Of a stretch of DNA of 64,000 nt, positions 1-9,637 are shown piece after piece (positions within the stretch are counted from its first letter, which is position 1; each line of letters starts with the position of its first letter). The DNA is taken from positions 1 through 64,000 of the forward strand of contig DAOUCA010000047.1 of the NCBI GenBank assembly GCA_034432375.1, given 5' to 3'. The notes beneath the pieces were generated by a model. The model did no database searches and was not told the origin of the DNA. It was given only the letters and a program-made list of their open reading frames with translations. Made by a program: the position numbers and the translations under genes. This DNA is from JAHBVH01 sp034432375 (GTDB lineage: Bacteria > Chloroflexota > Anaerolineae > Caldilineales > Caldilineaceae).

Positions 1-241
1 AATAGCAGATCTAGTCTGCTAAAATGGGTCGGCTTTGGCCAAAATTTGGTCAAAATCAGTAAAATCAGGCCGATTCTGCATAACCTCTTGCATTCCTCAT
101 CCTTTTGCTCACAAATACATGTGGGTAATGGTAAGCCTTGACAGCGGGGAGGGGTGACTGCTCCTCCCCTGCTCGCGTGGGAGGCTGGGAGGGATAGCAT
201 TTTATTGTTTTTCTCGCTTCTATGGAGAGCCATTCTCTCTT
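1..241. other. Intergenic leader, no gene seen
   Basis: No convincing coding frame. The segment at about 140-200 is G-rich (GGAGGGG, then GCTCGCGTGGGAGG) and resembles a degraded copy of the C/G-rich hairpin found at 8022-8101. The MFS gene begins right after it. Confidence 0.4.
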
Positions 242-1489
242 ATGCTCAACAATTTCCGCCAATCCTATGTCGTTCTCCTGCGTTACCCAACCTTTGCCCG
301 CTTTTGGGGTGCTAAGCTGTTCTCCCTCTTTGGCGATGCCATGACCTTTATCGCCTTGCCCTGGTTTGTCTTTCAACTCACTGGCTCCGGCACGACCACC
401 GCTGCCGTCATGCTCAGCCTACAACTGCCGGCGCTGGCGAGCGGCATGATCATTGGCTCCCTGCTGGACCGCTTTCAACCGCGATTGGTGATGGCGCTTG
501 ATAACGCGCTACGCACCCTCCTCGTCGCGCTGATTCCCCTGCTCTATTGGTTGGAGCGACTCGATCTCTGGTCGCTCTTTGTGATCACGATCCTGATCGG
601 CCTGCTGCAGCCGGCGACGCTCGTCGGTTCCCGCGTAATCCTGCCCGATCTGGTTGCCAATCAAGATCTCGATAGCGCCAACATGCTCTGGGCCTTTAGT
701 GCCAACCTGTCGATTGTGATCGGGCCAGCCGTGGCTGGTATTCTTGTTGCATTGTATGGTGGTCCCTTTGTCTTGCTGATCGATGCCGGCACCTTTGCGT
801 TAATGGCCGTCGTCGCGCGGACTCTGCCCCGCCTGACGCGCACCAGCCCGCTGGCGCACATCCCCCTGGCCGAGCGGCTAGGGTTGCGCCAACTCTGGCA
901 GGTCAAGGTGGTGCGGATTACCACCTTACTTAGCCTTGTCTTCTTCTTTTCCTATGGACCGTTGGAAGCCGCGCTCCCCAGCTACAGCGCCACCATCTTA
1001 CAGACCGATGCGCGTGGCTATGGGTTGCTCTGGACGGCGCTCGGTGTCGGCGCGTTGCTTGGTACCGTGGGCAGCACGCTGGTGGGCCGCTATCTGCGCT
1101 TGGGGCTTGCCCTGCCCTTGATCGCGCTGCTCTGGGGCGCAACCTTACTGCCGCTGCTCTTTGTGCATGAACTGTGGCTTGCCTGCCTGCTCTTTGCGCT
1201 GGGTGGCTTGATCTGGGGGCCCTATACACCGATGGAGACAACCCTTTTGCAACGCACGGTGCCTAAAGAGCAGCTTGGCCGTGTCTTTGGGGCACGTTCA
1301 ACGCTGCTCACGAGCGGTAGCCCACTGGGCATCGCCACAGGTGGGCTCCTCCTCGCGTTTATTCCCCCGTCAGTCGTGATTGCGCTCTCGGGGCTTGCCT
1401 GTGTGATCGTTGGCATCTGCGGGCTCGTTTCGCCTGCACTGCGTACGCTGGTGCTGCCCCTGGTGCCCGGCGAGCGCCCCAGTGGGTGA
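242..1489 (+). CDS. MFS transporter
   Basis: 415-residue integral membrane protein of the major facilitator superfamily. The N-terminus (RYPTFARFWGAKLFSLFGDAM) leads into the first helix, as in the MFS_3/enterobactin-exporter-like clade; residues 70-90 hold the helix 2-3 loop (IGSLLDRFQP, like the G-x-x-x-D-R motif). About 11-12 hydrophobic segments fill the length, with a second-half repeat near residues 215-395. Members of this clade export drugs or siderophores, but the substrate cannot be read from the sequence. The gene stands alone: the next gene is on the other strand about 300 bases on. Start chosen at the first ATG of the frame, giving an N-terminus typical of the family; there is no strong Shine-Dalgarno. 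Family call is secure; substrate unknown. Confidence 0.88.
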   Translation: MLNNFRQSYVVLLRYPTFARFWGAKLFSLFGDAMTFIALPWFVFQLTGSGTTTAAVMLSLQLPALASGMIIGSLLDRFQPRLVMALDNALRTLLVALIPLLYWLERLDLWSLFVITILIGLLQPATLVGSRVILPDLVANQDLDSANMLWAFSANLSIVIGPAVAGILVALYGGPFVLLIDAGTFALMAVVARTLPRLTRTSPLAHIPLAERLGLRQLWQVKVVRITTLLSLVFFFSYGPLEAALPSYSATILQTDARGYGLLWTALGVGALLGTVGSTLVGRYLRLGLALPLIALLWGATLLPLLFVHELWLACLLFALGGLIWGPYTPMETTLLQRTVPKEQLGRVFGARSTLLTSGSPLGIATGGLLLAFIPPSVVIALSGLACVIVGICGLVSPALRTLVLPLVPGERPSG

Positions 1490-1786
1490 TGAGGGTTTAG
1501 AAGAGATTGGAGATCTGGGCTATAGGAGCAAGAGGGTGAGATACCGCAGGCCGTGCCACCATCGGTGCAATCGGAAGTTTAGGCGTTTGGTGGGGTGCCA
1601 GGTTCGGAGTGAACTGGCATCTCGTTTCACCGATCTCTGACAGAATAAGCATTTAGACGCTCCGCGTCTACCAGAGATGCAGAGCGTTTGAATCCTGTCA
1701 CTGCGCAGCGCATGATTACAGGAAAAAGCTACCGTATAGGAGGAGAGGTTGGATAATTCTTTACAAGTAGATGTCGGAGCTTACTG
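1490..1786. other. Intergenic, no gene recognised
   Basis: About 300 bases between the MFS gene and the end of the broken Rpn gene. A short inverted repeat (GCCAGGTTC...GAACTGGC, about 1599-1620) could be a terminator remnant. No coding or RNA gene supported. Confidence 0.4.
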
Positions 1787-2803
1787 CTATGATAATTTTT
1801 CTGGCAGATAGGTTCCAAACTCTTCCCAAGTCGCCGCATCGAGCGCGGGATTAACAAGAGCATTCAGTTCACCCAATGCGCACAGCCGTAGCCGCTCGCT
1901 AATGGAAAATGGCACATCGCCCAGACGTTGGCGGAGGATCTGTTCAATCATCTGACGCGCCGTCGCTTCGCCTTCTTTACGGCCTTCCTCACGGCCTTCT
2001 TCACGGCCTTCTTCACGGCCTTCTTTGAGTCCTGCTTCGCGCAGCTGTTGCTTTTCTTTTGCAAGTGATTCAATCAACATTGCTCGTACCTCCTGTGCAG
2101 AATGGTATTCCTGCTCCAATATCACAGCATCTTGTGGTGGCACTCGTCCATGTGCCATTAACTGGTGAAATCAATTGACAAGCAACGAAACGGCCTGCTT
2201 GTCCCCTTCCTCTTCAAAAAGATGGACAAATTCTTCGATCAGTAACTCGATGTCGTAATGTGCTTCTGCAAGAAAGAGCGTCGAGACCAGATTGCGGACT
2301 GCCAGCAGTTGTTCACGGCTGAAGCTGTTCTCCGCGATCTTGAAATACCGACAGTGCAAGCCATAGTTACCTAAATCGACCGCTTGTTCAATCAACGTTG
2401 CCAACTCTTCCGGCGCAGTCCATCTTTTGTTGCCATTATACACCACAACTGGGAAAATTGCAGGAAGTTTGTCAATTTTCTCATTGTTGGCTATATAGTC
2501 CATGTAGAAGGCAAGTGTATAGTAGGCAACGCGTACGGCCATGAAACGATCAACACTTGACTGAAATTCGAGCAGCAAGTAGATGTAGAGATCCCGATCT
2601 TGCAGTTTGACCTTGTAGATCAGATCGCTTTCGGTCGCTTTGTAATGGTCGGCGACAAAGGATTTGTCCACGGTCTCGGCTTGTCCAAAATCCAACTCTT
2701 TGACCCATGGTTCATCGACAAAGGTTTCAAGCAACTGACGAAAGATCGTGCGATTGGAAAAGAGTTTTTTGTAGCCACTATCATGGATGTTGTGAATAGT
2801 CAT
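1787..2803 (-). pseudogene. Rpn-type PD-(D/E)XK nuclease gene with internal TGA
   Basis: The N-terminal part (MTIHNIHDSGYKKLFSN..., with the nuclease core LLEFQSSVD and FPVVVYNG) belongs to the Rpn/transposase_31 family of recombination-promoting nucleases. Reading continues in the same frame after a TGA at 2171-2173 (context AAT-TGA-TTT-CAC-CAG, where TGG Trp would restore an N-W-F-H-Q run) into the usual charged tail, residues rich in EGREEGREEG repeats, down to 1787. One nonsense change therefore splits a gene of about 338 codons. The start at 2803 matches the family N-terminus; an upstream extension to 2908 looks non-coding. The 12-base repeats coding for EGRE at about 1975-2025 are normal for the family but also slippage-prone. 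It may be a pseudogene, an active truncated nuclease, or a sequencing error at one base. Confidence 0.8.
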
Positions 2804-3062
2804 GCTCTTCTCTGCACAAGCGGGCGATGGGAAAATTTGTAGGAACATTATCATGAGAACAACCGTTCTTGTCAATTGTTTCAGTAAACCAAATGCGTTC
2901 CGCCCCAATTCGCTGCCTTCCCCAAAAAAAATACAACGTGCATCCCCCTCAACCTTCTGCTACAATAGGCGACAGATCAACACCCATCCCCACCAACTGC
3001 TTTGACACCCGTCGGTTCTCTGCCGTCGTCTGTCGTCAAAACCCACCTAAAGGAGCCAACCC

Positions 3063-4700
3063 ATGAAAGTCGCTGATGTTGTCGCCAAGATCCTCAAAGC
3101 AGAGGGGGTCGAATATTTCTTCGCCTACCCCGTCAATCATCTCATCGAAGCCGCGGCCAAGGAAGATATCCGCACGATCATTGTGCGCCAGGAGCGGGTC
3201 GGGCTGCACATGGCCGAAGCGATTGGCCGGCTCACTTCTGGCAAGCAGATCGGCGTCTTTGGTATGCAACATGGCCCCGGCGCGGAGAATGCCTTTGGCG
3301 GCGTGGCGCAGGCCTATGGCGAATCGGCTCCGCTCGTCGTTTTGCCGATGGGCTACCCGCGCGACCAAAGCTATGTCGAGCCCAACTTCAGTTCGGCACG
3401 CAGCTTCCGCTCAGTGACCAAGCTCACCGAACAGCTGCTGACGCCGGAGATGATCGTGGCCTCGTTGCGCCGCGCCTTTACCGCGGTGCGCAACGGTCGT
3501 CCCCGTCCGGCGCTCATCGAGATCCCCACCGACCTGATGATGGCCGAGGTGCCCGACGGTTGGAACTATACGCCTGCGCCCAACGTGCGCTACGGTCCCG
3601 ATCCGGCTGATGTCGCCAAGGCGGCTGATCTGCTGCTGGCGGCAAACAATCTGCTCCTCTATGCCGGCCAGGGCGTTCACTATGCCGCGGCTTGGGCGGA
3701 GTTGCAAGAGCTCGCCGAACTGCTCGAAGCACCGGTCACGACAACACTCAGCGGCAAGAGCACCTTCCCCGAAAATCACCCGCTCTATCTCGGCGCCGGT
3801 AACCGTTCAATGCCCCGCCCCGTCTGGGATGCGTTGCAGAATGCAGATACGATCTTTGGCATCGGTAACAGCTTTACGATCACCAGCTTCGGCGTCAAGA
3901 TCCCTGCCGGCAAACAGATCATCCACGCCACCCTCGACCCGGCCGATCTCAACAAAGATATTCCCGTCGACCATGCGCTGCTCGGCGATGCCAAGCTGAC
4001 ACTCCAAGCGCTCAACGGTGCGATCCGCGAACGGCTTGCCAGCAAGCCCCGTGGGCGGCGGGCGGCCTTGGTTGATCAGATCGCCACCGGCAAAGCGGCC
4101 TGGCTGCAAGAGTGGATGCCCAAATTGACCAGCGATGAGACGCCGCTTTCGCCCTATCGCGTCATCTGGGATCTGATGCAGACGGTCGATGTCGCCAACA
4201 CGATCATCACCCACGATGCGGGCAGCCCGCGCGATCAGCTTGCCCCCTTCTGGGAAGCGACCGAACCGCTCTCGTATATTGGTTGGGGCAAGACAACACA
4301 GTTGGGCTATGGCTTGGGGCTGGCAATGGGGGCGAAGCTGTTGCACCCGGACAAACTTTGCATCAACGTCTGGGGTGACGCCGCGATTGGTTTTACCGGT
4401 ATGGACTTTGAGACGGCGGTGCGCGAGCGCATTCCGATCCTCTCGATTCTCTTTAACAACTTCTCGATGGCGATCGAGATCCCGATCATGCAGGTTTCGA
4501 CCGAGAAGTATGGTTCAACCAATATCTCCGGTAACTATGCCGACATGGCCAAAGCCTTTGGCGGCTATGGTGAACGGGTGACAACGCCGGCGCAGATCAT
4601 TCCAGCGATCCAGCGGGGTATTGCCAAAACTAAGGAAGGGGTGCCGGTGCTGCTCGAATTTCTCACGGCCAAAGAGACGACGATCTCGATCTTTAAGTAG
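3063..4700 (+). CDS. Thiamine-pyrophosphate-dependent enzyme (acetolactate synthase-like)
   Basis: 545-residue protein with the three-domain order of the ThDP decarboxylase/acetolactate synthase superfamily: Pyr domain (VRQERVGLHMAEAIGR, carrying the cofactor-activating Glu, near residue 43), a central domain (LLLYAGQGVHYAAA, then LSGKSTFPENHPLYLG), and the PP domain with the GD-x(n)-NN diphosphate/Mg motif (NVWGDAAIGFTG ... ILFNNFSM, about residues 435-470). The gene has an AAAGGAG ribosome site 7 bases before its ATG and a TACAAT -10-like hexamer at 2961-2966. It is monocistronic. The generic database name is thiamine pyrophosphate-requiring protein; the reaction (acetolactate, glyoxylate, oxalyl-CoA or other 2-oxoacid chemistry) cannot be decided here. 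Confidence 0.9.
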   Translation: MKVADVVAKILKAEGVEYFFAYPVNHLIEAAAKEDIRTIIVRQERVGLHMAEAIGRLTSGKQIGVFGMQHGPGAENAFGGVAQAYGESAPLVVLPMGYPRDQSYVEPNFSSARSFRSVTKLTEQLLTPEMIVASLRRAFTAVRNGRPRPALIEIPTDLMMAEVPDGWNYTPAPNVRYGPDPADVAKAADLLLAANNLLLYAGQGVHYAAAWAELQELAELLEAPVTTTLSGKSTFPENHPLYLGAGNRSMPRPVWDALQNADTIFGIGNSFTITSFGVKIPAGKQIIHATLDPADLNKDIPVDHALLGDAKLTLQALNGAIRERLASKPRGRRAALVDQIATGKAAWLQEWMPKLTSDETPLSPYRVIWDLMQTVDVANTIITHDAGSPRDQLAPFWEATEPLSYIGWGKTTQLGYGLGLAMGAKLLHPDKLCINVWGDAAIGFTGMDFETAVRERIPILSILFNNFSMAIEIPIMQVSTEKYGSTNISGNYADMAKAFGGYGERVTTPAQIIPAIQRGIAKTKEGVPVLLEFLTAKETTISIFK

Positions 4701-4761
4701 GGGTGAAGGGGTGATGCTCACGGTTCGTAACGGCTCACCCCTCCCCACCCCTCGATGCCAT

Positions 4762-4868
4762 TAAGGTAAGGATATTGTGTGGACTGTCACCCCTGCGAAG
4801 GCAGGGGGCTACCGTCCAGAAGAATGGATCCCTGCCTGCGCAGGAATGACAATTTGCTGCTTACCTTA
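4762..4868. repeat. Hairpin element with CCTGCGNAGGCAGG core
   Basis: Outer arms TAAGGTAAG (4762-4770) and CTTACCTTA (4860-4868) enclose two inverted copies of a GTCAYYCCTGCGNAGGCAGG-type core. The core is a widespread bacterial dispersed palindrome; the outer arms are particular to this site. It lies between two convergent genes and may act as a bidirectional terminator. Confidence 0.6.
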
Positions 4869-4934
4869 CTGACAAGTGTCCTTCCCCTTCCCCAGCCTGA
4901 ACCGTGACACTCATCTTTGTAAAGACTCGTTATT

Positions 4935-7900
4935 TTAAAAGCCCTGCAACTTGCTTAGATCGGCAACCGTCTGGGGCAGTTGGGCGATCTGCTGCACCAA
5001 TGCCAAGCGGGCTTTCCGCAACGTCTGATCCTCCGCGTTGACCAGCACCTTCTCAAAGAAAGCATTGATCGGCGCTTGCAACGCCTGCAATGCTCGGCCC
5101 AATCCAGTGGCTGGCTCGCTCTCTTCCTCCAGAACAGCCGCGGCTGCTACATAGGCTTCGTGCAGCCCGCGTTCGACCGCTTCTTCATAGGCGGCTGGAT
5201 TGAGCGCAAATTGCTCGGTAACCGTGCGGGTAATGCGGGCACAGCGGGCATAGGCGGTGAAGGTATCCGGCCACCACGCTTCGGCTACCAAATTTTGCAG
5301 CGCGGCGCAGGCCTGTTGTGCAGCCTGCGGGTTGTCACCGCGTGCGGCCAATACCGCTTCGACGATATCATAGCGATAGCCCATATCGGCCAGAACGCCC
5401 TGCAAACGCCGCGTGATAAAGGTAACAGCCTCTTGCAATGCTTCTGCACTCACCGCCACCGGCTGCTGGGCAGCGGCCAGCGTTAATCCTTCGACCACGC
5501 TGAACGTTGTCCCCGTTGTCAGCAAGTTGTTGACGATGCCTAGCGCGCCGCGCCGCAGGCCAAAGGGATCAGCGCTGCCGGTGGGTATCGCGCCCACGGC
5601 AAAGAGGCCGACGAGACTGTCGAGCTTATCGGCCAGGCTCAATGTCAGGCCGGGGAGGGAGGTGGGGTTGGCATCGCCGGCCGAACGGGGCAGGTAATGC
5701 TCGCGAATCGCCTGCGCCACCGCCGCGGTTTCGCCACTCTGCTGCGCATAGTACTCGCCCATAATGCCCTGCAGACTGGTCATCTCCACCACCATGGAGG
5801 TGACGAGATCGGATTTGGCTAACTCCGCCGCGCGCGTGGTCGCTGCTAATTGCGCCGCATCCGCACCTAGTCGCTGGGCAATTGCCGGCGCAAGCACTTT
5901 GAGCCGCTCCACCTTGTCGAGCATCGAGCCAAGCTTTTCATGAAAGGTCAGCGTGCTCAGCCGTGGTGTGTAACTTTCGAGCGGACGGCCGGTATCTTGG
6001 CGATAAAAGTAGGCCGCATCAGCGTAGCGGGCGCGGATCACGCCGGCATTGCCGGCCACCACCACCTCCGGGTGGGCCAACTGTTGGGCGTTGGCGACGG
6101 TGATAAAGTGGGGCAACATCTGCCCATCTTTGAAGACGGGAAAGTAGCGCTGATGCTTTTTCATGACACCGATCAGCACTGGCGTCGGCAAGGCCAAATA
6201 CTTCTCTTCAAAGCTGCCAAGCAGGGCTTGGGGTGCTTCAATTAGATCGGTCACCTCATCGAGCAGATCGGCATCATCCGGCGTCGTACCGTTGGCCGAT
6301 GCTGCGGTCGCGGCGACCAAGTCGGCAACCTGTTGGCGACGTTCGGTGCGATCGACGATCACCCTTTGGGCCGCCATGGCATCAAAATAGCGGTCGGCAT
6401 TGGCAATCGGGAAGGTCACAAAGCCACCGGTCGGCAGATCGGCCGCAGCGTCGGCAAAGCGCGGACCGCGGCTTGTCGCGCCACTCGTGACGCCGGCCCA
6501 GGTAAAGTCCACAATCTTTTCACCAAGCAACGCCACGATCCAGCGCAGCGGGCGCGGATAGCCAATGTTGCTGCGGTTCCAACGCATCGTCTTGCCCCAA
6601 CGCAGCCCATCGAGCAGCGCGCCGCAGAGCGTGGGCAACACGTCGGCGGTGGGGCGACCGGCAACACGCTGCACGCTGTAGAGATAGTTGTCACGCACTT
6701 CAAGTTCGCTCACCGCAACGCCCTGGCCGCGCGCAAAGCCTTCGGCGGCCTTGGTCGGCTTGCCCTCGGCATCAAAGGCGCGGTCGAGTGCGGGGCCACG
6801 CTTTTCGACCACTTCGTCCGTCTGCTGCGCCGCCAAACCAGTAACATGGGCGACCAAGCGACGGGTTGTGCCGGTGACGCGGACACGTTCATAGGTCAGC
6901 TTATACTCACCTAGTAGCTGCGTCAGCTTGGCCTCAATCTGCGCAATGCCGTCAACCACATCCTGCGGCGGCAACTCTTCCGACCCAAGCTCGATCAGGA
7001 AAGATTGTGCGGTGATTGTGCGGACAGCCTCCCCAGTCTCGTGTCTCGTCTCTCCTGTCTCCTCTCTCGTGTCTCTCGCATCTCCCATCTCCTTGCGCTT
7101 TAGCCAGGGAAAGCCGGCCGCTTCACGCTGTTTGACGTAGAGTTCAGAGACGCGGCGGGCCTGGTTGCGCATCCCAGCAAAGAACTTGGCGCGCTCGGTG
7201 ACGCCAATGGCCCCGCGCGCGTCGAGCAAGTTGAAGGTCTGGCTTTGGCGCAGCACAAAATCGTGGGCGGGGACGGTCAGGCCGCGGGCAATACAGGCGT
7301 CGGCCTCGGCGCGATAGATCTCGTAAAGCTGCTTTAAGCGCTCAACATCGGCCAACTCATAATTATAGACACAATTCTCGATTTCGGGATCTTTATAAAT
7401 TTCGGCAAAGGTATGCTGCCCATCGACATCAATGTCCCAGACCTGCGTCTTGTTCTGCAGATACATTACAATGCGGTCGAGACCATAGGTAATCTCGACG
7501 CTGACTGGATCGAGAGTTAGACTGCCCGCCTGTTGGAAATAGGTGAACTGCGTGATCTCCTGCCCGTCGAGCCAGACTTCCCAGCCCAAGCCCCACGCAC
7601 CGAGCGCCGGCGATTCCCAGTTATCTTCGACAAAGCGAATATCGTGGCGCGTGCGGTCGAGCCCAATCGCTTCGAGGCTGCCGAGGTAAAGTTCCTGCGG
7701 ATTGCCGGGGTCCGGCTTGAGGATCACCTGATATTGGTTGTGCATCTGCATACGATTGGGGTTTTCGGCATAGCGGCCATCGTCGGCACGGAAAGAGGGT
7801 TCGACATAGGCGACGCTCCATGGTTCTGGGCCAAGGACGCGCAAAACGGTGGCCGGATTCATGGTGCCCGCCCCCACTTTTTCGCTATAGGGTTGCCAGA

Positions 7901-7997
7901 TCAGGCAGCCCTGCGCCGCCCAGTACGCATGGAGCCGGCGGATCACTTCTTGCATCGAGGGTACAGTTTGATTCATGATGAGTTCGTTGTGTGACAT
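4935..7997 (-). CDS. glyQS: Glycyl-tRNA synthetase, fused alpha and beta subunits
   Basis: About 1020 residues charging tRNA-Gly. The first about 300 residues are the alpha (catalytic class II) subunit: CLIWQPYSEKVGAGTMNPAT, WSVAYVEPSFRADDGR and QITQFTYFQQAGS are diagnostic. The rest is the beta subunit, beginning at SFLIELGSEELPP and ending with the anticodon-binding helical region (NAFFEKVLVNAEDQTLRKARL). Most bacteria with the alpha2-beta2 enzyme have two genes; single-chain fusions occur in several phyla. The joint is a low-complexity linker rich in Thr/Arg/Glu/Gly encoded by a degenerate CT-rich tandem repeat (about 7028-7092). Start: ATG at 7997 (alternative 7976); a longer frame to 8171 reads through a dispersed repeat and is rejected. 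No strong ribosome site at either start. Confidence 0.95.
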   Translation of the reverse strand: MSHNELIMNQTVPSMQEVIRRLHAYWAAQGCLIWQPYSEKVGAGTMNPATVLRVLGPEPWSVAYVEPSFRADDGRYAENPNRMQMHNQYQVILKPDPGNPQELYLGSLEAIGLDRTRHDIRFVEDNWESPALGAWGLGWEVWLDGQEITQFTYFQQAGSLTLDPVSVEITYGLDRIVMYLQNKTQVWDIDVDGQHTFAEIYKDPEIENCVYNYELADVERLKQLYEIYRAEADACIARGLTVPAHDFVLRQSQTFNLLDARGAIGVTERAKFFAGMRNQARRVSELYVKQREAAGFPWLKRKEMGDARDTREETGETRHETGEAVRTITAQSFLIELGSEELPPQDVVDGIAQIEAKLTQLLGEYKLTYERVRVTGTTRRLVAHVTGLAAQQTDEVVEKRGPALDRAFDAEGKPTKAAEGFARGQGVAVSELEVRDNYLYSVQRVAGRPTADVLPTLCGALLDGLRWGKTMRWNRSNIGYPRPLRWIVALLGEKIVDFTWAGVTSGATSRGPRFADAAADLPTGGFVTFPIANADRYFDAMAAQRVIVDRTERRQQVADLVAATAASANGTTPDDADLLDEVTDLIEAPQALLGSFEEKYLALPTPVLIGVMKKHQRYFPVFKDGQMLPHFITVANAQQLAHPEVVVAGNAGVIRARYADAAYFYRQDTGRPLESYTPRLSTLTFHEKLGSMLDKVERLKVLAPAIAQRLGADAAQLAATTRAAELAKSDLVTSMVVEMTSLQGIMGEYYAQQSGETAAVAQAIREHYLPRSAGDANPTSLPGLTLSLADKLDSLVGLFAVGAIPTGSADPFGLRRGALGIVNNLLTTGTTFSVVEGLTLAAAQQPVAVSAEALQEAVTFITRRLQGVLADMGYRYDIVEAVLAARGDNPQAAQQACAALQNLVAEAWWPDTFTAYARCARITRTVTEQFALNPAAYEEAVERGLHEAYVAAAAVLEEESEPATGLGRALQALQAPINAFFEKVLVNAEDQTLRKARLALVQQIAQLPQTVADLSKLQGF
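7028..7092. repeat. Degenerate tandem repeat coding the GlyQS linker
   Basis: The plus strand reads as imperfect repeats of units such as GTCTCGT, TCTCCT and TCTCGTG. In the glyQS frame these give alternating GD/TREETGE-like residues between the alpha and beta domains. This is the same kind of slippage-prone short repeat seen between genes elsewhere in the window. Confidence 0.6.
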
Positions 7998-8021
7998 AAA
8001 AGAGTTTTTGTTTGTAACGAT

Positions 8022-8101
8022 AGACCTCACCCCCTCCCCCGTAAGCGAGGGCGGAGCTAGACTCCCCTCCTTGCTCGCGGGGAGGGGCCGGGGGTGGGGT
8101 C
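8022..8101. repeat. C/G-rich hairpin repeat between glyQS and the M50 gene
   Basis: Arms ACCTCACCCCCTCCC and GGGGGTGGGGT flank CGAGGGCGGAGC and CTCCTTGCTCGCGGGGAGG. This is a common dispersed element in environmental genomes. It sits in the 5' flank of glyQS, just after the end of the upstream M50 gene on the same strand. Confidence 0.6.
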
Positions 8102-8115
8102 TGTCGTTCCCTGGA

Positions 8116-9360
8116 TTAGAAAAATTGGCGGAATGGCACCGGCACAAAGGTGAGAATAAAGAGCAGGACAACTAGATAGCCGATGAGCCGGCGGGTTGGA
8201 TCGAGTTCGGTGACATCGTCCAGCGCTGGTGGATGAAAGGGGCGGATCACAAAGAAGATCAACGCCAGCCAGACAAACCAGCCACTGTAGCCGACTGTCG
8301 CCAAGACTGGTGCAAACCGTTGCACCTGCTCCAGCCCGGCCAATGCAAAAAAGGTCATCGCCCCAATTGCGGCCATATTGATATAACGTGCCTTTTTGCC
8401 AAAGAGCGCAAAGACGGTGTGGCCACCATCGAGTTGCCCCACTGGCAAGAGGTTGAGCGCCGTAACCAGCAACCCAATCCACGCGCCCCAGGCAACCGGC
8501 GCCTGATCCATCATCACATCTTCGCCGGTGACCGGATCGGGCAGTGGTCGACCAAAGGTGTACACTTTCGCCGTGTAATAGAGAATGCTGTTGCCCTCCA
8601 ACATGTAAGGCTGCCCCACCGGCAAGGTGCCAATCGGCGTGCTGCGCAGACCGATAAAGAGCAGCGGGATCGCCAGCACCACTCCCGCCAACGGACCGGC
8701 CACGCCGATATCAAAGAGCTTGCGCTGATCGGGCACTGGCTCCTTTAAGCGTATAAAGGCTCCCAATGTGCCAAAGCCAAAGGGCATGGGCAGAAAATAG
8801 GGCAGCGTTACCGCCACTTTGTGATAGCGGGCGGCAAAGTAGTGGCCAAATTCGTGCGCGGTAAGAATGCCGAGCAGTGTTAAGGCAAAGGGCCAGCCGC
8901 GGAGCAGGTTTTGTGGCAACAGTGTGGCACCGAGGTCGCCTTGAATGGATGCGGGCAATTCGCTCAAAGCCCCGACCCAAAGTGTGCTGATCACCGTGAT
9001 GATAAAGAGCACCAGATTGATCCACGGGTTGGAGCGCGACTGGGGCGCGACGCCGGCAAATACTTGCAGCGTAACGTCATTCTGATCGAGGGCCTCACCC
9101 TCGCGCCGTCGCAACATGGGGGTATAGCCACGCGCATTCAATTCCCGCAGCCAACGGGGAAAGAGCTCATGGCTTGGCTTCTGCAAGCGCCCATGGACGA
9201 GCACCGCGCCCTGCCGCTGGTCGCGCGTCGTCTGGATTGATTCGATGGTCATGTCCGGGGCGACCAATGAGCGAACCGTATTGGCCAGCGTTTGTGCTTC
9301 TTCGGCGGGAAGTTCCTGCTGAAACGGGGATAAGTTCGTGCGATCTCTGTTATCTGCCAT
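8116..9360 (-). CDS. Site-2 protease family (M50) membrane metallopeptidase
   Basis: 414-residue intramembrane zinc protease. Zinc ligands are in HEFGH (two His and the catalytic Glu) at the start of a membrane helix, and the third ligand is in the later NLLPVGQLDGGH motif. A soluble N-terminal domain of about 130 residues precedes the first helix, then 6-7 hydrophobic segments follow, as in the cyanobacterial/plant EGY-like clade of site-2 proteases. These enzymes cleave transmembrane regulators such as anti-sigma factors; no such partner is adjacent here. The start ATG at 9360 is chosen because upstream codons to 9498 run into a dispersed repeat. It lies upstream of glyQS on the same strand, separated by the C/G-rich hairpin. 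Confidence 0.92.
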   Translation of the reverse strand: MADNRDRTNLSPFQQELPAEEAQTLANTVRSLVAPDMTIESIQTTRDQRQGAVLVHGRLQKPSHELFPRWLRELNARGYTPMLRRREGEALDQNDVTLQVFAGVAPQSRSNPWINLVLFIITVISTLWVGALSELPASIQGDLGATLLPQNLLRGWPFALTLLGILTAHEFGHYFAARYHKVAVTLPYFLPMPFGFGTLGAFIRLKEPVPDQRKLFDIGVAGPLAGVVLAIPLLFIGLRSTPIGTLPVGQPYMLEGNSILYYTAKVYTFGRPLPDPVTGEDVMMDQAPVAWGAWIGLLVTALNLLPVGQLDGGHTVFALFGKKARYINMAAIGAMTFFALAGLEQVQRFAPVLATVGYSGWFVWLALIFFVIRPFHPPALDDVTELDPTRRLIGYLVVLLFILTFVPVPFRQFF

Positions 9361-9400
9361 AGAATGTTTGTGCCAATGAAATAGACAACAACGATTGACG

Positions 9401-9436
9401 ACCGGCGGCTGAGCTTGTCGAAGACACGGCCGGACG
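9401..9436. repeat. GGCTGAGCTTGTCGAAG dispersed repeat copy
   Basis: Carries the core CGGCGGCTGAGCTTGTCGAAG upstream of the M50 gene. Other copies lie at about 9641, 47473, 49758 and 50571. Paired arms are weak in this copy. Confidence 0.7.
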
Positions 9437-9513
9437 CTTACAAAAAAATGGGTCACCCCGTATGGGGCAACCCATCTATTGTACCTGATTTTGTGCATTT
9501 CGCCACAAAAGCA

Positions 9514-9590
9514 GTGGGCAGTGGGACAGTAGGACAGTGGGACGGTAGGACAGTGGGACGGTGGGACAGTAACTAACGTCTACTGCCCAA
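9514..9590. repeat. Short tandem repeat, GGACAGT/GGACGGT units
   Basis: Imperfect repeats of GTGGGACAGTAGGACA-type units fill the gap between metH and the M50 gene. Similar units recur at 14545-14640 and 51617-51656. They resemble the heptameric short tandem repeats known between genes in filamentous cyanobacteria. Confidence 0.75.
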
Positions 9591-9637
9591 CTGACTGTCT
9601 CCTTGTTACCTTGTGATACTGTTGGCGAAATCAAGGA

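Noticed and set aside
8000..8171. N-terminal extension of glyQS to 8171
   Set aside because: The codons lie in a dispersed C/G-rich repeat and produce a Pro-rich stretch not found in GlyQ proteins.
9514..9590. CRISPR-like regular repeats
   Set aside because: Unit of 7-10 bases, tandem and degenerate, without unique spacers.
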